Assembly (NCBI GenBank): GCA_948888345.1
Contig: CAQTPN010000005.1
Coordinates: 1-17,199, forward strand
Direction: 5' to 3'
Length of the DNA stretch: 17,199 nt
Origin: an uncultured bacterium
GTDB lineage: Bacteria; Cyanobacteriota; Vampirovibrionia; Gastranaerophilales; Gastranaerophilaceae
The notes beneath the pieces are model-generated. The model made no database searches, had not been told where the DNA came from, and saw only the letters and a program-made list of their open reading frames with translations. A program made the position numbers and the translations under genes. Positions 1-8,370 of this stretch are shown one piece after another. Numbering within the stretch: the first letter of the stretch is position 1; every line of letters begins with the position of its first letter.

Positions 1-1
1 A

Positions 2-1108
2 AATGAATTTGAAAAAGCAAATAAAATGCTTAAGCAGCTGGAAAGAAAATATTATATTCTTAATGGATATAATAATATTTTCGAAAAATTATTTTCTATT
101 AAAAATACCCCATCAAGAAATAACAAATGGTATAAAGTACTTACAATTTTAGGATTGAAGTTTAAATTTCGAAATAAAAGAAAAGAAAAAAGAATGGCTG
201 AAATATGTGAAAGAGACTACATTCTTAAAACTTTAAATGATTTAGAAAGATTAAATAAAGAATTAGAAACCAGGCAGGAGTATTTACGAAAACGAAATAA
301 TGAAATTATTAAACGTTCTACGCCTCAGCCGACTTTAAGAAGTATAGCCTACCATGTTGTTGATCATTGCAATTTGAAATGCAAAGGTTGTGACCATTTT
401 TCACCGCTTGCAAATGAAAGATTTGAAACAATAGAATCTTTTGAACATGATATTAAAAGATTTGCCCGGCTTTCAAATGCTGAATTACAAATTTTTAAAT
501 TAATGGGAGGAGAACCGTTATTACATCCCAAACTTACCGATTTTATGAGAATTGCAAGAAAATATTTGCCAAACACAAGAATAGAAATTGTTACCAATGC
601 AATTTTATTGAATTCACAAAATGAACAATTCTGGAAAACTTGCAAAGAGTATAATATAGTTATTGTTCCAACAAAATATCCGCTAAAAACTGATTATACA
701 AAAGCTGAAGAAATTGCCGAAAACTATGGCGTAAAGCTTGAATATTACGGAAATACAAATGAAACATTGAAAACAAGTTATCACAACCCGCTGGATATTA
801 AAGGGGAACAAAACGCTGTAGAAAATTTTTTAAACTGTTTCCATGCCAATAATTGTATATTTTTAAAGAATGGCAAGCTTTACCCTTGCACGGTTGCCCC
901 TAATATTGAACATTTCAATAAATATTTTGGCAAAAACATTCCGCTGCACGAGAGAGATGGTATTGATATTCATAAAGCAAATTCTATTGATGAAGTTTTA
1001 AGCTTTTTATCAAAGCCAATCCCGTTTTGCAAATATTGCAATATAAAAGGCAGAACTTTCGGGCACAAATGGGGAACTTCTAAAAAAGAAATTCAGGAAT
1101 GGACTTAA
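2..1108 (+). CDS. Radical SAM/SPASM-domain protein, 5' end outside the window
   Basis: Likely a radical SAM enzyme that cleaves S-adenosylmethionine with a [4Fe-4S] cluster; the substrate is unknown. Numbering from the ATG at base 26, the cluster motif CxxxCxxC is C115, C119 and C122 (CNLKCKGC), followed by GGEP at 161-164, which contacts SAM. Further cysteines at 271, 277, 288, 335 and 338 fit a SPASM-type auxiliary cluster. Residues about 58-95 are charged and probably coiled coil. The first internal ATG has no Shine-Dalgarno site and the frame stays open to base 2, so the gene most likely begins upstream of the window. The N-terminal stretch with LFSIKN and ITILG-like residues (VLTILGLKFKF) recalls segments seen, from memory, in surface-glycan glycosyltransferases. 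The ABC exporter starts 25 bp downstream on the same strand. The radical SAM call is firm; a role in glycan or peptide modification is inference. Confidence 0.85.
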   Translation, partial: NEFEKANKMLKQLERKYYILNGYNNIFEKLFSIKNTPSRNNKWYKVLTILGLKFKFRNKRKEKRMAEICERDYILKTLNDLERLNKELETRQEYLRKRNNEIIKRSTPQPTLRSIAYHVVDHCNLKCKGCDHFSPLANERFETIESFEHDIKRFARLSNAELQIFKLMGGEPLLHPKLTDFMRIARKYLPNTRIEIVTNAILLNSQNEQFWKTCKEYNIVIVPTKYPLKTDYTKAEEIAENYGVKLEYYGNTNETLKTSYHNPLDIKGEQNAVENFLNCFHANNCIFLKNGKLYPCTVAPNIEHFNKYFGKNIPLHERDGIDIHKANSIDEVLSFLSKPIPFCKYCNIKGRTFGHKWGTSKKEIQEWT

Positions 1109-1133
1109 AACAAACTCACTAAGGATAGTATAA

Positions 1134-2915
1134 ATGAACATAATTAAATCAATTAAACAAAATCGAATTTATATAAATTATTCCTGCATGTGGCCGTATA
1201 TCAAACCTGTGTGGTTTAGAGCGTTATTGTCAATGCTTATTTGCATTCCGATAGGTTCGCTGGATGCAGTTATTGCACTTGCTCTAAAACCTTATATGGA
1301 TTTAGTTATGGTTGAAAAATCCATAGCTTCTCCCTGGTATATACCGCTTGGAATAGTCGCCTTTACTTCAATTCAAGGCGGGCTTAAATATATGTCATCT
1401 TACCTTTCAACCTGGGTTGGAGGTAAAATCACGAACGGCTTGAAGTATGATATGTTTAAAAAACTTCTCACATTGCCGGCATCCTTTTTTGATAAAAAAA
1501 ATTCAGGAGATGTTGTATTTCAATTTAACAATCAAGCTGATATTGCCTGCGGCGGTTTACTGGATAATTTAAGTGTATTTGTGCAGAGAATTTTCTCTTC
1601 GGTCTCTTTAGTTTGTGTGCTGTTCTATAATTCCTGGCAATTGGCATTAATTGCAGTTGTAGTATTGGGATGTGCGTTTGCACCTGTTGCCAAAATCCAA
1701 AAACGCATTAAATCAGTTATGGAAAAAACCGTGTTTGCTGATGCTTCAATTATTACGGAATATAATGAAGTATTTGCAGGAAATAAAACCATAGCATCTT
1801 ATAATCTGCAAAAAACCGAAACCGATAAATTTAAAAATATATTAAAGAGCATATTTACCCTGAGAATTAAAATGGTTCAAAAAACTCAATGGCTGTCCCC
1901 TATGATGCATGTTATTGTATCGGTAGGAATTGCTGCTGCAATTGGTTATGGTTCGCATTTGATTATTACAAACCAAATCACATCGGGTAATTTTGTTTCA
2001 TTTATTACGGCACTAATTCTGCTCTATACCCCTGTTAAAAATATCGGAAACAATCTTAATGCAGTTCAATTCTCATTCTTTTCAATAGAAAAAATATTTA
2101 AAGTTTTAAATTCGATATCTGAAATCAGAGATTGCAATAATCCGCTGATTTTAAACGGCAGCTATAAAGAAATCTGGTTCAAGAATGTAAACTTTGAATA
2201 CATAAAAAATATGCCTGTTTTAAAAAATATTAATTTAGGTATTAAAAAGGGTGAAACCGTGGCATTTGTCGGTAATTCAGGCGGCGGCAAAACAACGGTT
2301 GTTAACCTTTTGCCCCGCTTCTATGATGTTACATCAGGCTCAATTGAAATTGACGGAATTGATATCAGAAATTATACACTTGAATCTTTAAGGCAAAATA
2401 TTGCAGTTGTATTTCAAGACAATTTCCTGTTTTCAGGCTCCATAAAAGAAAATATTGCACTGGGAAATCCTGATGCTAAAGATGAGCAGATTAATGAAGC
2501 CGTTAAAATGGCTTATCTTGATGATTTTATTAATTCTTTAGAACACGGGCTGGATACACAAATAGGAGAACGTGGTATTTTATTATCGGGCGGGCAAAAA
2601 CAGAGAGTTGCAATAGCAAGAGCATTTTTAAAGGATGCACCGATAATAATACTTGATGAGGCAACTTCGGCATTAGACAATAAAGCGGAAGCTGTTGTTC
2701 AAAAAGCAATTGATAACCTGATGCGGGATAAAACAGTGTTTGTTATAGCCCACAGGCTTTCAACCATTCAAAATGCAAATAAAATCGTTGTAATAAATGA
2801 GGGCAAAATAGCGGAAATCGGTACTCATGAAGAATTGTTAAAAATAAAAAACGGTGCATATAAAACCTTATATGAAATGCAGTTTAAAAAACAGGAAGCA
2901 CCCGCCTATAATTAA
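1134..2915 (+). CDS. ABC exporter, fused permease and ATPase (MsbA-like)
   Basis: Half-transporter of 593 residues that would work as a homodimer in the inner membrane, using ATP to flip or export a lipid, lipid-linked glycan or peptide. Residues about 25-320 are the six-helix transmembrane domain. The ATPase domain has every motif: Walker A GNSGGGKTT at 380-388, Q-loop Q428, signature LSGGQ at 484-488, Walker B ending D508-E509, and H-loop H540. There is no N-terminal C39 peptidase domain, so it is not a leader-cleaving bacteriocin exporter. The ATG is preceded by AAGGA at a good distance, 25 bp after the radical SAM gene, so the two are probably co-transcribed. An MsbA/flippase role is most likely from length and architecture; the cargo cannot be read from the sequence. 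Confidence 0.9.
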   Translation: MNIIKSIKQNRIYINYSCMWPYIKPVWFRALLSMLICIPIGSLDAVIALALKPYMDLVMVEKSIASPWYIPLGIVAFTSIQGGLKYMSSYLSTWVGGKITNGLKYDMFKKLLTLPASFFDKKNSGDVVFQFNNQADIACGGLLDNLSVFVQRIFSSVSLVCVLFYNSWQLALIAVVVLGCAFAPVAKIQKRIKSVMEKTVFADASIITEYNEVFAGNKTIASYNLQKTETDKFKNILKSIFTLRIKMVQKTQWLSPMMHVIVSVGIAAAIGYGSHLIITNQITSGNFVSFITALILLYTPVKNIGNNLNAVQFSFFSIEKIFKVLNSISEIRDCNNPLILNGSYKEIWFKNVNFEYIKNMPVLKNINLGIKKGETVAFVGNSGGGKTTVVNLLPRFYDVTSGSIEIDGIDIRNYTLESLRQNIAVVFQDNFLFSGSIKENIALGNPDAKDEQINEAVKMAYLDDFINSLEHGLDTQIGERGILLSGGQKQRVAIARAFLKDAPIIILDEATSALDNKAEAVVQKAIDNLMRDKTVFVIAHRLSTIQNANKIVVINEGKIAEIGTHEELLKIKNGAYKTLYEMQFKKQEAPAYN

Positions 2916-2925
2916 TAAAAGCATT

Positions 2926-2968
2926 TTTATGCCGGCATAAATATCAAAACAATTGTTTCGGGTATAAT
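2926..2968 (+). promoter_or_regulatory. Promoter with two adjacent palindromes
   Basis: Two perfect palindromes lie side by side: TTTATGCCGGCATAAA (2926-2941) and AAACAATTGTTT (2947-2958). A consensus -10 box TATAAT follows at 2963-2968. The palindromes cover the -35 region, as operators often do. The first palindrome could also act on the upstream ABC gene's transcript, but it has no loop and no T-run, so it is a poor terminator. Confidence 0.5.
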
Positions 2969-3020
2969 CATAACAGGTGAGTAATATCCTGAGTAATTTT
3001 TTAACAAGAAACACAGTTTC

Positions 3021-3953
3021 ATGAACACGTATTCTTTAAAATTTATTAGAATTGAGCGGTATATATTCGGCATATTAATGGCACTTATAATGGTGTTTGC
3101 GGCCGAATTCAGCGGAGAACAAGAAATAATTTTCCCGGAAATTTGTGCACTGACTATAGGTTCTTGGATTTCAGAGCAGCAGCCCTGGGCTGTGAATAAA
3201 AGAAGAATATTTTTTCTGATGTCATTTGCCGCGCTGTTCGGGGTTCTTGTTGTAAGGTATGTAAACATTCCTTTAATTTTTCAGGTATGTTTGTGTTTTG
3301 CCTTTACTGGCTTTATTTTGACACTTTTTAAGACAAATTTCATTCCGATAATTTCTGCCTGCATCCTGCCTGTTTACCTTGGTACAAAAAGCTGGGTTTA
3401 TCCTGTATCTGTATCTGTTATGGCACTTATAATAATCTTTGCCCAGTATTTAATGGAAAAGTTCCGCCTCCGCCCTGTTAATAAATTTATCCCCTGCGAA
3501 TTCAACATTAAAAATCAAATTATAAAATGGTCAAAGCTTTTATTTGTATTTGGCTTAATTGCTATGATTCCTTTTAAAACCCATCAAATCTATTTTTTAG
3601 CTCCGCCATTGATTGTAATGTTTACGGAATTTGCAAATCCAAAAAGTAAAGTACGCAAAAAACCATTTTATATTATTGGTCTGATGACTTTTGCTGCATT
3701 TACAGGTTGTTTTTTGAGGTATATTTTAAATATAACTCTCGGGCTGTCCTTGTCTTTATGTACATTTCTTGCCTGTACAGTTTTATTCATTGCTCTTGGT
3801 AAAGTAAAAATTAATTTCCCGCCTGCAGGCGCAATCCTTTTAATTCCTATGATTTTAGATAAGTCCCTGCTTCTGTCTTTTCCGTTTGAAGTGTTTACAG
3901 GTGCACTTATCCTTTCATTTGTATCAATATTTTTATTTAAAAATCCTTCTTAA
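3021..3953 (+). CDS. Integral membrane protein with two homologous halves (HPP-like)
   Basis: Hydrophobic protein of 310 residues with about 8-10 predicted membrane segments and no signal peptide. Residues about 35-120 and 189-278 appear to be repeats of each other: both begin with a (Y/I)xF motif, then a polar loop rich in K/R (NKRRIFF versus VRKKPFYI), an FAA-F-G-R-Y pattern (FAALFG..VRY versus FAAFTG..LRY), and a proline/alanine-rich helix (FIPIISACILP versus FPPAGAILLIP). The PPAGA segment recalls HPP-family membrane proteins. Function is unknown; a small-anion or solute carrier would fit the fold but is speculation. The start at 3021 has no clear Shine-Dalgarno site. Its promoter is probably at 2963-2968, and no partner gene is evident. 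Confidence 0.7.
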   Translation: MNTYSLKFIRIERYIFGILMALIMVFAAEFSGEQEIIFPEICALTIGSWISEQQPWAVNKRRIFFLMSFAALFGVLVVRYVNIPLIFQVCLCFAFTGFILTLFKTNFIPIISACILPVYLGTKSWVYPVSVSVMALIIIFAQYLMEKFRLRPVNKFIPCEFNIKNQIIKWSKLLFVFGLIAMIPFKTHQIYFLAPPLIVMFTEFANPKSKVRKKPFYIIGLMTFAAFTGCFLRYILNITLGLSLSLCTFLACTVLFIALGKVKINFPPAGAILLIPMILDKSLLLSFPFEVFTGALILSFVSIFLFKNPS

Positions 3954-3964
3954 GGTATTTATGA

Positions 3965-4405
3965 CTATCCAATCTGCATTGTAGAGTAAGGAAGAGGCTT
4001 AAACCCGAGTTTTTTATAAACATACAGTGCATGAACATTTTCTTTTTCGGCTTCAAGCCTGAAAATACAGTTTTTATTATTATCTTTTATAAATTCTATA
4101 AATTTTGGGATTATTCCGTGCCCCCTAAATTCAACTTTTAAATATAAATCTTCAAACCATAAACATGGTTTGCCGAATTCTGTTGAAAAGCTTTTTGCAA
4201 TCATTGAATATCCGAGAATTTTACCCCCATTTTCAAAAATATATCCTTTTAAATAAGGGTTTTCTTCTATACAGTTTCTAAAATCCTCTTCAAAAATTTC
4301 TCTGCTCCCGTTTGTAAACACGGCATTTGAAGAGTAAAATTCCTCCATCATAGAAAGAATTTCATCTCTATCCTTATTTTCCATCTTTCTTATTTTGAAA
4401 TCCAT
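3965..4405 (-). CDS. GNAT-family N-acetyltransferase
   Basis: Small cytoplasmic acetyltransferase that transfers an acetyl group from acetyl-CoA to an unknown amine. The N-terminus DFKIRKMENKDRDEI is the usual GNAT first strand and helix. The acetyl-CoA loop is V-x-F-R-G-H-G (VEFRGHG), close to the family R/Q-x-x-G-x-G/A pattern, and the C-terminal ALYVYKKLGFKP segment is the typical last helix and strand. Three starts are possible: GTG at 4435, ATG at 4414 and ATG at 4405. I chose 4405 because the protein then begins at the conserved domain and because an extended -10 box overlaps the other two. It is convergent with the membrane gene (11 bp between stops) and divergent from the response regulator. 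Confidence 0.8.
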   Translation of the reverse strand: MDFKIRKMENKDRDEILSMMEEFYSSNAVFTNGSREIFEEDFRNCIEENPYLKGYIFENGGKILGYSMIAKSFSTEFGKPCLWFEDLYLKVEFRGHGIIPKFIEFIKDNNKNCIFRLEAEKENVHALYVYKKLGFKPLPYSTMQIG

Positions 4406-4412
4406 AAAACTC

Positions 4413-4421
4413 ATTATATCA
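4413..4421 (-). promoter_or_regulatory. Extended -10 promoter element of the acetyltransferase
   Basis: Read on the minus strand this is TGATATAAT, a perfect extended -10 (TGn-TATAAT). The A of the ATG at 4405 lies 8 bases after the box, where transcription would start. No -35 box is clear, which is common with extended -10 promoters. Confidence 0.5.
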
Positions 4422-4513
4422 AAAATACAAATCACCTGATTGGGTGGTATATTTTTAATATTGCTTATTGTATTTTTCTTATAGTTTAATTCATTAAGGC
4501 AAGATATAAAGGG

Positions 4514-4936
4514 ATGAGAAAGACTATGACAGGCAAAATTTCGATTTTTGTAATTGAAAGTTACGATTTAACTCGTGCACTTTACAGGCAGACTTTGGGT
4601 GAAGAATTTGAAATAAAAGGCGAATTTAAAGAAGAGGCGGATTGTTTCAAATCTTTTGAATATTCTCCATCAGATATAGTTTTGATGGATTTAAAATTTC
4701 CGTATAAAAATGCTTTTAATTTTATTAAAAAAGTGAAATCAAAAAATCCTGATACCAAAATTATTATCTTAAGTGCAGTTGAGGATGAAGAAATAATGTA
4801 TACGGCTTTAACGCTTGGGGCTTCAGGATACCTTTTAAAAGATATTGATTTAGATGTTTTAAAAGATACAATAAGACAAATTCATGCAGGAAAACTATAC
4901 TTTCAGACCAAAGAAGAAATCAAAGCCCTGCTCTAA
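4514..4936 (+). CDS. Stand-alone response-regulator receiver domain, NarL-like, degenerate
   Basis: Protein of 140 residues made almost wholly of one CheY-like receiver domain. The phosphoacceptor aspartate is D59 (VLMDL), the switch serine S87 (IILSA) and the conserved lysine K109 (GYLLKD). GASGYLLKD and the IHAGK segment after it are typical of NarL/LuxR-type regulators. The metal-binding acidic pair, normally DD near residue 15, is E15-S16 instead, so Mg-dependent phosphorylation may be weak or absent. The protein ends where the LuxR helix-turn-helix would normally begin, so it has no DNA-binding output. No histidine kinase lies nearby. ATG 4526 is an alternative start five codons in; AAAGGG sits before 4514 but overlaps it closely, so the exact start is uncertain. 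Confidence 0.8.
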   Translation: MRKTMTGKISIFVIESYDLTRALYRQTLGEEFEIKGEFKEEADCFKSFEYSPSDIVLMDLKFPYKNAFNFIKKVKSKNPDTKIIILSAVEDEEIMYTALTLGASGYLLKDIDLDVLKDTIRQIHAGKLYFQTKEEIKALL

Positions 4937-4980
4937 AACACTATAACAGTAAAATAATAGAAAACCGAGTTGCAGAAATT

Positions 4981-6210
4981 TTAAAGCTTCGAGCTGAAAT
5001 TCAGGGTGGAAAATTTGTACCCGAATGCGATACCGAAGATAAGCATAACAACCCCGAATAATACAAATGTATAAGAAATTCCTATTAAATCTGCAATAAA
5101 GCCTGCAACAAAGCTGCTTACAGATGTTGTTCCCATATAGCATATAGCATTAAGGCTCATTACTCTGCCTCTCTTGTCATCATCAACAACAGCCTGTGTC
5201 AGTGTATTATCAGGGGTGATGGATGATGTCATACCAAGCCCGACGCAAAACATGGCTAAAATTGCGATTAATTTTGTATGGCAGAGCCCTAAAGTGATAA
5301 AACCCGTGCTAAATATACATGCTCCCGCAAATAATATCCGCCTTAAACCGGTAATGGATGTTTTTGCAGCAAGAAAAAGAGAGGCAGCAAGTGCACCTAT
5401 TCCTGCAGCTCCCATTAAAAATCCGAGAGTATCCGCCTTATCATGTAAGACTTCGCTTGTGTAAATTGGCATAAGCATAGGATATGTCATTCCAATAAAG
5501 CTGAAAACCGCCATATACAATAAAAGTGTTAAAATCTGCGGAGTTTTAAGCGCGTAGTCAATTCCTTCCTTTAGCCCTTCAAGAATTGTTTCGTTTTGGA
5601 TTTGTCCGCATTTTACATCTTTAATTTTTAACATTTTAACCAGAATAATCATAGGAAGGATGCACAAGAAATTTACAAAAAAGCAGACGGTAATTCCGGC
5701 ATGTGCTATTAAAAGCCCTGCAATTGCGGGTCCTAAAAGTCTTGCTACGTTAAAACAGGTAGAATTCAATGATATTGCATTTCCAAGGTCTTTGGGGTCA
5801 TCCACAAGGCATACAAAAGTAGATTGTCTTAAAGGCACATCAATTGCCGCTATACAGTTTAAAAATATCCCGAGAAGAACAATATTCCATATCTGAACCA
5901 GATTAAAAAATGTTAAAAGCGTTATTAAAAGTGCCTGAATACAAAATAATATCTGTACAAAAATTAAAAGCTTATGCCTGTCAAATTTATCTATAATAAC
6001 CCCTGCAAAAGGAGTTAAAACAAATAGCGGAATTGCATTAAAAAACATAACAGAACCCATTGTTAAAGGGGATTTTGTCATATCATATATAAGCCAGCCT
6101 ATTGCAACATTTTGTATCCAGATTCCAATCTGGGAAATTGCAATCCCCGGGAAAAACAACCTGAAATTTCTGTATTGAAGAGCCCTGAAAGCCGATGACA
6201 ATCCGCCCAT
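4981..6210 (-). CDS. MFS exporter (DHA3/EntS-like), last gene of the hydrogenase-like operon
   Basis: Major facilitator of 409 residues with 12 predicted membrane helices. The N-terminus RALQYRNFRLFF and the pattern IGIWIQNVAIGWLIYD are typical of the DHA3 group that includes the enterobactin exporter EntS. Motif A between helices 2 and 3 is GVIIDKFDRHKLL. It probably exports a small molecule using the proton gradient; the substrate is unknown. Its ATG is only 4 bp after the stop of the hydrogenase-like small subunit, so it is almost surely on the same transcript, although it is not a known part of such complexes. It converges on the response regulator with 44 bp between the stops, where I saw no convincing terminator. 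Confidence 0.85.
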   Translation of the reverse strand: MGGLSSAFRALQYRNFRLFFPGIAISQIGIWIQNVAIGWLIYDMTKSPLTMGSVMFFNAIPLFVLTPFAGVIIDKFDRHKLLIFVQILFCIQALLITLLTFFNLVQIWNIVLLGIFLNCIAAIDVPLRQSTFVCLVDDPKDLGNAISLNSTCFNVARLLGPAIAGLLIAHAGITVCFFVNFLCILPMIILVKMLKIKDVKCGQIQNETILEGLKEGIDYALKTPQILTLLLYMAVFSFIGMTYPMLMPIYTSEVLHDKADTLGFLMGAAGIGALAASLFLAAKTSITGLRRILFAGACIFSTGFITLGLCHTKLIAILAMFCVGLGMTSSITPDNTLTQAVVDDDKRGRVMSLNAICYMGTTSVSSFVAGFIADLIGISYTFVLFGVVMLIFGIAFGYKFSTLNFSSKL

Positions 6211-6214
6211 AACT

Positions 6215-6976
6215 TTACTTTCTTTCTTTTATGAAATCTAAAATTCCGTTTATAAATGTTAAAGGATGCACAGGACACCCGGGAATATATAAATCAATTT
6301 TGTGTTTATCTAAAAAGCCTCTGTCAATTTCATTGGAATTTTGATATACCCCGCCGGAAATTGCACATGTTCCGCATAAAATTATAATTTTAGGGTCTGG
6401 TATCGCATTATAACAATCTTCAAGTGCATAAGCCATATTTTTTGTTACAGGGCCTGTAATTACAATTCCGTCTGCATGGCGGGGAGATGCAACAAAATCA
6501 ATCCCGAACCTTCCCATATCGAAATTTACGTTTGATGCAGCATTTAATTCCATCTCACATCCGTTGCAGCCTCCTGCTGAAACTTGTCTTAATTTTAGAG
6601 ATTTTGAAAAAACAGATGTAATTTCTTTTCTAACCTCAACCGCCGTTTTGCAGAAAAGCTCTTCTGTTATTCTTTCATCTATTATAAGGCTTTCTCTGTT
6701 TGTTGAAGAAAGCTTATAAAAATTTGAAAAATTAATTGCATTTCTTTCACAAATATTTTTACACATACCGCAGAATGTGCATTTTCCTATATCAATTTTT
6801 AAGGGATTAATGCTTAATGCACCTGTGGGGCATACACCCGTACACTTTTTGCAATTATCACAATTTGAATTTTTTAGAACGGGTAGCCCTCGAAATTGCT
6901 CCCTCATGGGTGCATTTTTAATATCTTTTATAAATTGCTCCCCTTGATATATTCTTGATTTTAGTGTATCAAACAT
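6215..6976 (-). CDS. Group-4 hydrogenase-like small subunit fused to a 2x[4Fe-4S] ferredoxin domain
   Basis: Electron-transfer subunit of 253 residues at the membrane arm of a complex I-like machine. Residues 39-49 and 66-76 hold two complete ferredoxin motifs (C39, C42, C45, C49; C66, C69, C72, C76), like HyfH/NuoI. The C-terminal half is the HyfI/NuoB domain with all proximal-cluster ligands present: C137 and C140 (GGCNGCEME), C204 (GTCAISGG) and C234 (PGCPVHP). CxxCxxE rather than the complex I CC pair marks it as hydrogenase-type. The ATG has AGGA nine bases upstream and follows the large subunit by 20 bp. In Escherichia coli the ferredoxin and small-subunit parts are separate genes; here they are one polypeptide. 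Confidence 0.9.
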   Translation of the reverse strand: MFDTLKSRIYQGEQFIKDIKNAPMREQFRGLPVLKNSNCDNCKKCTGVCPTGALSINPLKIDIGKCTFCGMCKNICERNAINFSNFYKLSSTNRESLIIDERITEELFCKTAVEVRKEITSVFSKSLKLRQVSAGGCNGCEMELNAASNVNFDMGRFGIDFVASPRHADGIVITGPVTKNMAYALEDCYNAIPDPKIIILCGTCAISGGVYQNSNEIDRGFLDKHKIDLYIPGCPVHPLTFINGILDFIKERK

Positions 6977-6996
6977 TTGTTTTATTCCTTAAATTT

Positions 6997-8370
6997 TTAT
7001 AAATCACATCCTGAATATGAAAGATTAAAGCTTTTGTTGCATAAAGGAAAATCAGAAACCCCGTTATTCCTTACTGCAAGGGCTAAACCATACCAGTTAT
7101 TAAAAGACGGGTCTTTAATTTTATATCTGCTCAATTTTCCATTATTGTCACTCATTCCAATATGAACGACCTCTCCTCTCCAGCCTTCGACAACTGATAT
7201 TACAAAAGCATCCTTTGAATTTTCTTTATTTAAAACCTCATACCCTGAATTTACGGGTTCATTTTTATATTCTTTTAATTTATCAAATATTTTTCTGATT
7301 ATTGAAATGGAATCAATAATTTCTTCATATCGAAGACGGAATCTTGAATTTACATCTCCTGCACCGTCAAATTTTTCTTTTTTAAGACCCAATTCTTTTG
7401 TCCATTTATCAGGATAATCATATCTTGAATCAATGTTAAGTCCTGCTGCTCTTGCAGCCATTCCGACAAGATTAATTTCTTTTGCTCTTTCATAGCTTAC
7501 GGTTCCCGTTTTTTCGAGTCTTGACATAACAGTAGAATTTTTAAGCATCGTTTTAACCATTCTTGAAACATCAATTTCCACCTTATCTAATGTTTTAAGT
7601 GCACGCTCAATTTTCTTTTCATCTATATCAAAATTTACGCCGCCAAGGGTTAAAAATCCTCTTCCAAATCTGCTTCCTGAAAATTCAAGCATAGTGTTTA
7701 TCACAAGTGTTCTTGTCGCCCCGAATACGGATGCACCCATTAAATATGCTATATCTCCGGAAATTGCTCCCAAATCTCCTATGTGAATTGCAGCTCTTTC
7801 CATTTCAAGTGCCAGTTTTCTTATTAGTTGAGCCTTATTTGAAACAGAAATCCCTTTCATAGTTTCCATAACATTTGAATAAGCAAGGCTGTATGCTATA
7901 ACGCTGTCTCCTGCAACAGATTCAATTAATTGGTTTGAAGGCGTCTGTGTCATAAGGTTTTCTGTACCTTTATGCTGATACCCCAGCGCAATTTCAAGAT
8001 GATAAACATTTTCTCCGTTACACATAAATCTGAAATGCCCGGGTTCAATTATCCCTGCATGGATTGGCCCGACTGCAACTTCATGGATTTCATCTCCCTC
8101 CATTTTAAAGAAAGGGTATTTATCTTGATTTTTCCTTAAAGGCTTTAACCACGGGTGGTTTAAGGGTTCAATGTTAAATTCTTCAAAAAATTCTCTTTCA
8201 AAATTATAAAATGAAGGAACAACTCTGCTGATGCTTTCATAGCTTTTAATCCCTGCTCTAAAAAGGGAAGAGGTTGTATAGAAATTCCCGTTTTTATCAT
8301 CTGCAAGCACAACAAAAAGCTTAACCTGCCCCCGCCCCCAGTCTTTTCCAAAAAAAGCGGCAGGGCGCAT
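6997..8370 (-). CDS. Group-4 hydrogenase-like large subunit lacking the Ni-Fe ligands (Ehr type)
   Basis: Homologue of HyfG/HycE and of complex I NuoC-NuoD. Residues 1-75 (numbered from ATG 8370) are the rest of a NuoC-like domain; the 49-kDa domain follows, with VGPIHAGIIEPGHFRF at 99-115 and GYQHKGTE at 130-137. Active hydrogenases have RxCGxC next; here it is ESVAGDS (150-156), with no cysteine. The C-terminal DPCxxC is replaced by NLSYSGC, and the protein ends two residues later. The four Ni ligands are therefore absent as a set, while the surrounding fold is well kept (VEGWRGE, DPSFNNW, DFPL). That pattern fits the Ehr family, not a random decayed gene. The ATG at 8370 has no Shine-Dalgarno site and cuts into the NuoC-like domain; the frame continues upstream to an in-frame TAA at 8452-8454 (see the adjoining entry). 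Catalysis is unknown; hydrogen turnover is unlikely. Confidence 0.85.
   Translation of the reverse strand: MRPAAFFGKDWGRGQVKLFVVLADDKNGNFYTTSSLFRAGIKSYESISRVVPSFYNFEREFFEEFNIEPLNHPWLKPLRKNQDKYPFFKMEGDEIHEVAVGPIHAGIIEPGHFRFMCNGENVYHLEIALGYQHKGTENLMTQTPSNQLIESVAGDSVIAYSLAYSNVMETMKGISVSNKAQLIRKLALEMERAAIHIGDLGAISGDIAYLMGASVFGATRTLVINTMLEFSGSRFGRGFLTLGGVNFDIDEKKIERALKTLDKVEIDVSRMVKTMLKNSTVMSRLEKTGTVSYERAKEINLVGMAARAAGLNIDSRYDYPDKWTKELGLKKEKFDGAGDVNSRFRLRYEEIIDSISIIRKIFDKLKEYKNEPVNSGYEVLNKENSKDAFVISVVEGWRGEVVHIGMSDNNGKLSRYKIKDPSFNNWYGLALAVRNNGVSDFPLCNKSFNLSYSGCDL

Noticed and set aside
4936..5062. Open frame after the response regulator (N-R-V-A-E-I-L-K-L-R) that might be a lost LuxR output domain
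   Set aside because: It is in another frame, has no helix-turn-helix pattern, and overlaps the end of the MFS gene on the other strand.
5174..5896. Plus-strand open frames inside the MFS gene
   Set aside because: They are antisense to a well-supported gene, have no ribosome sites and show no recognisable domain.
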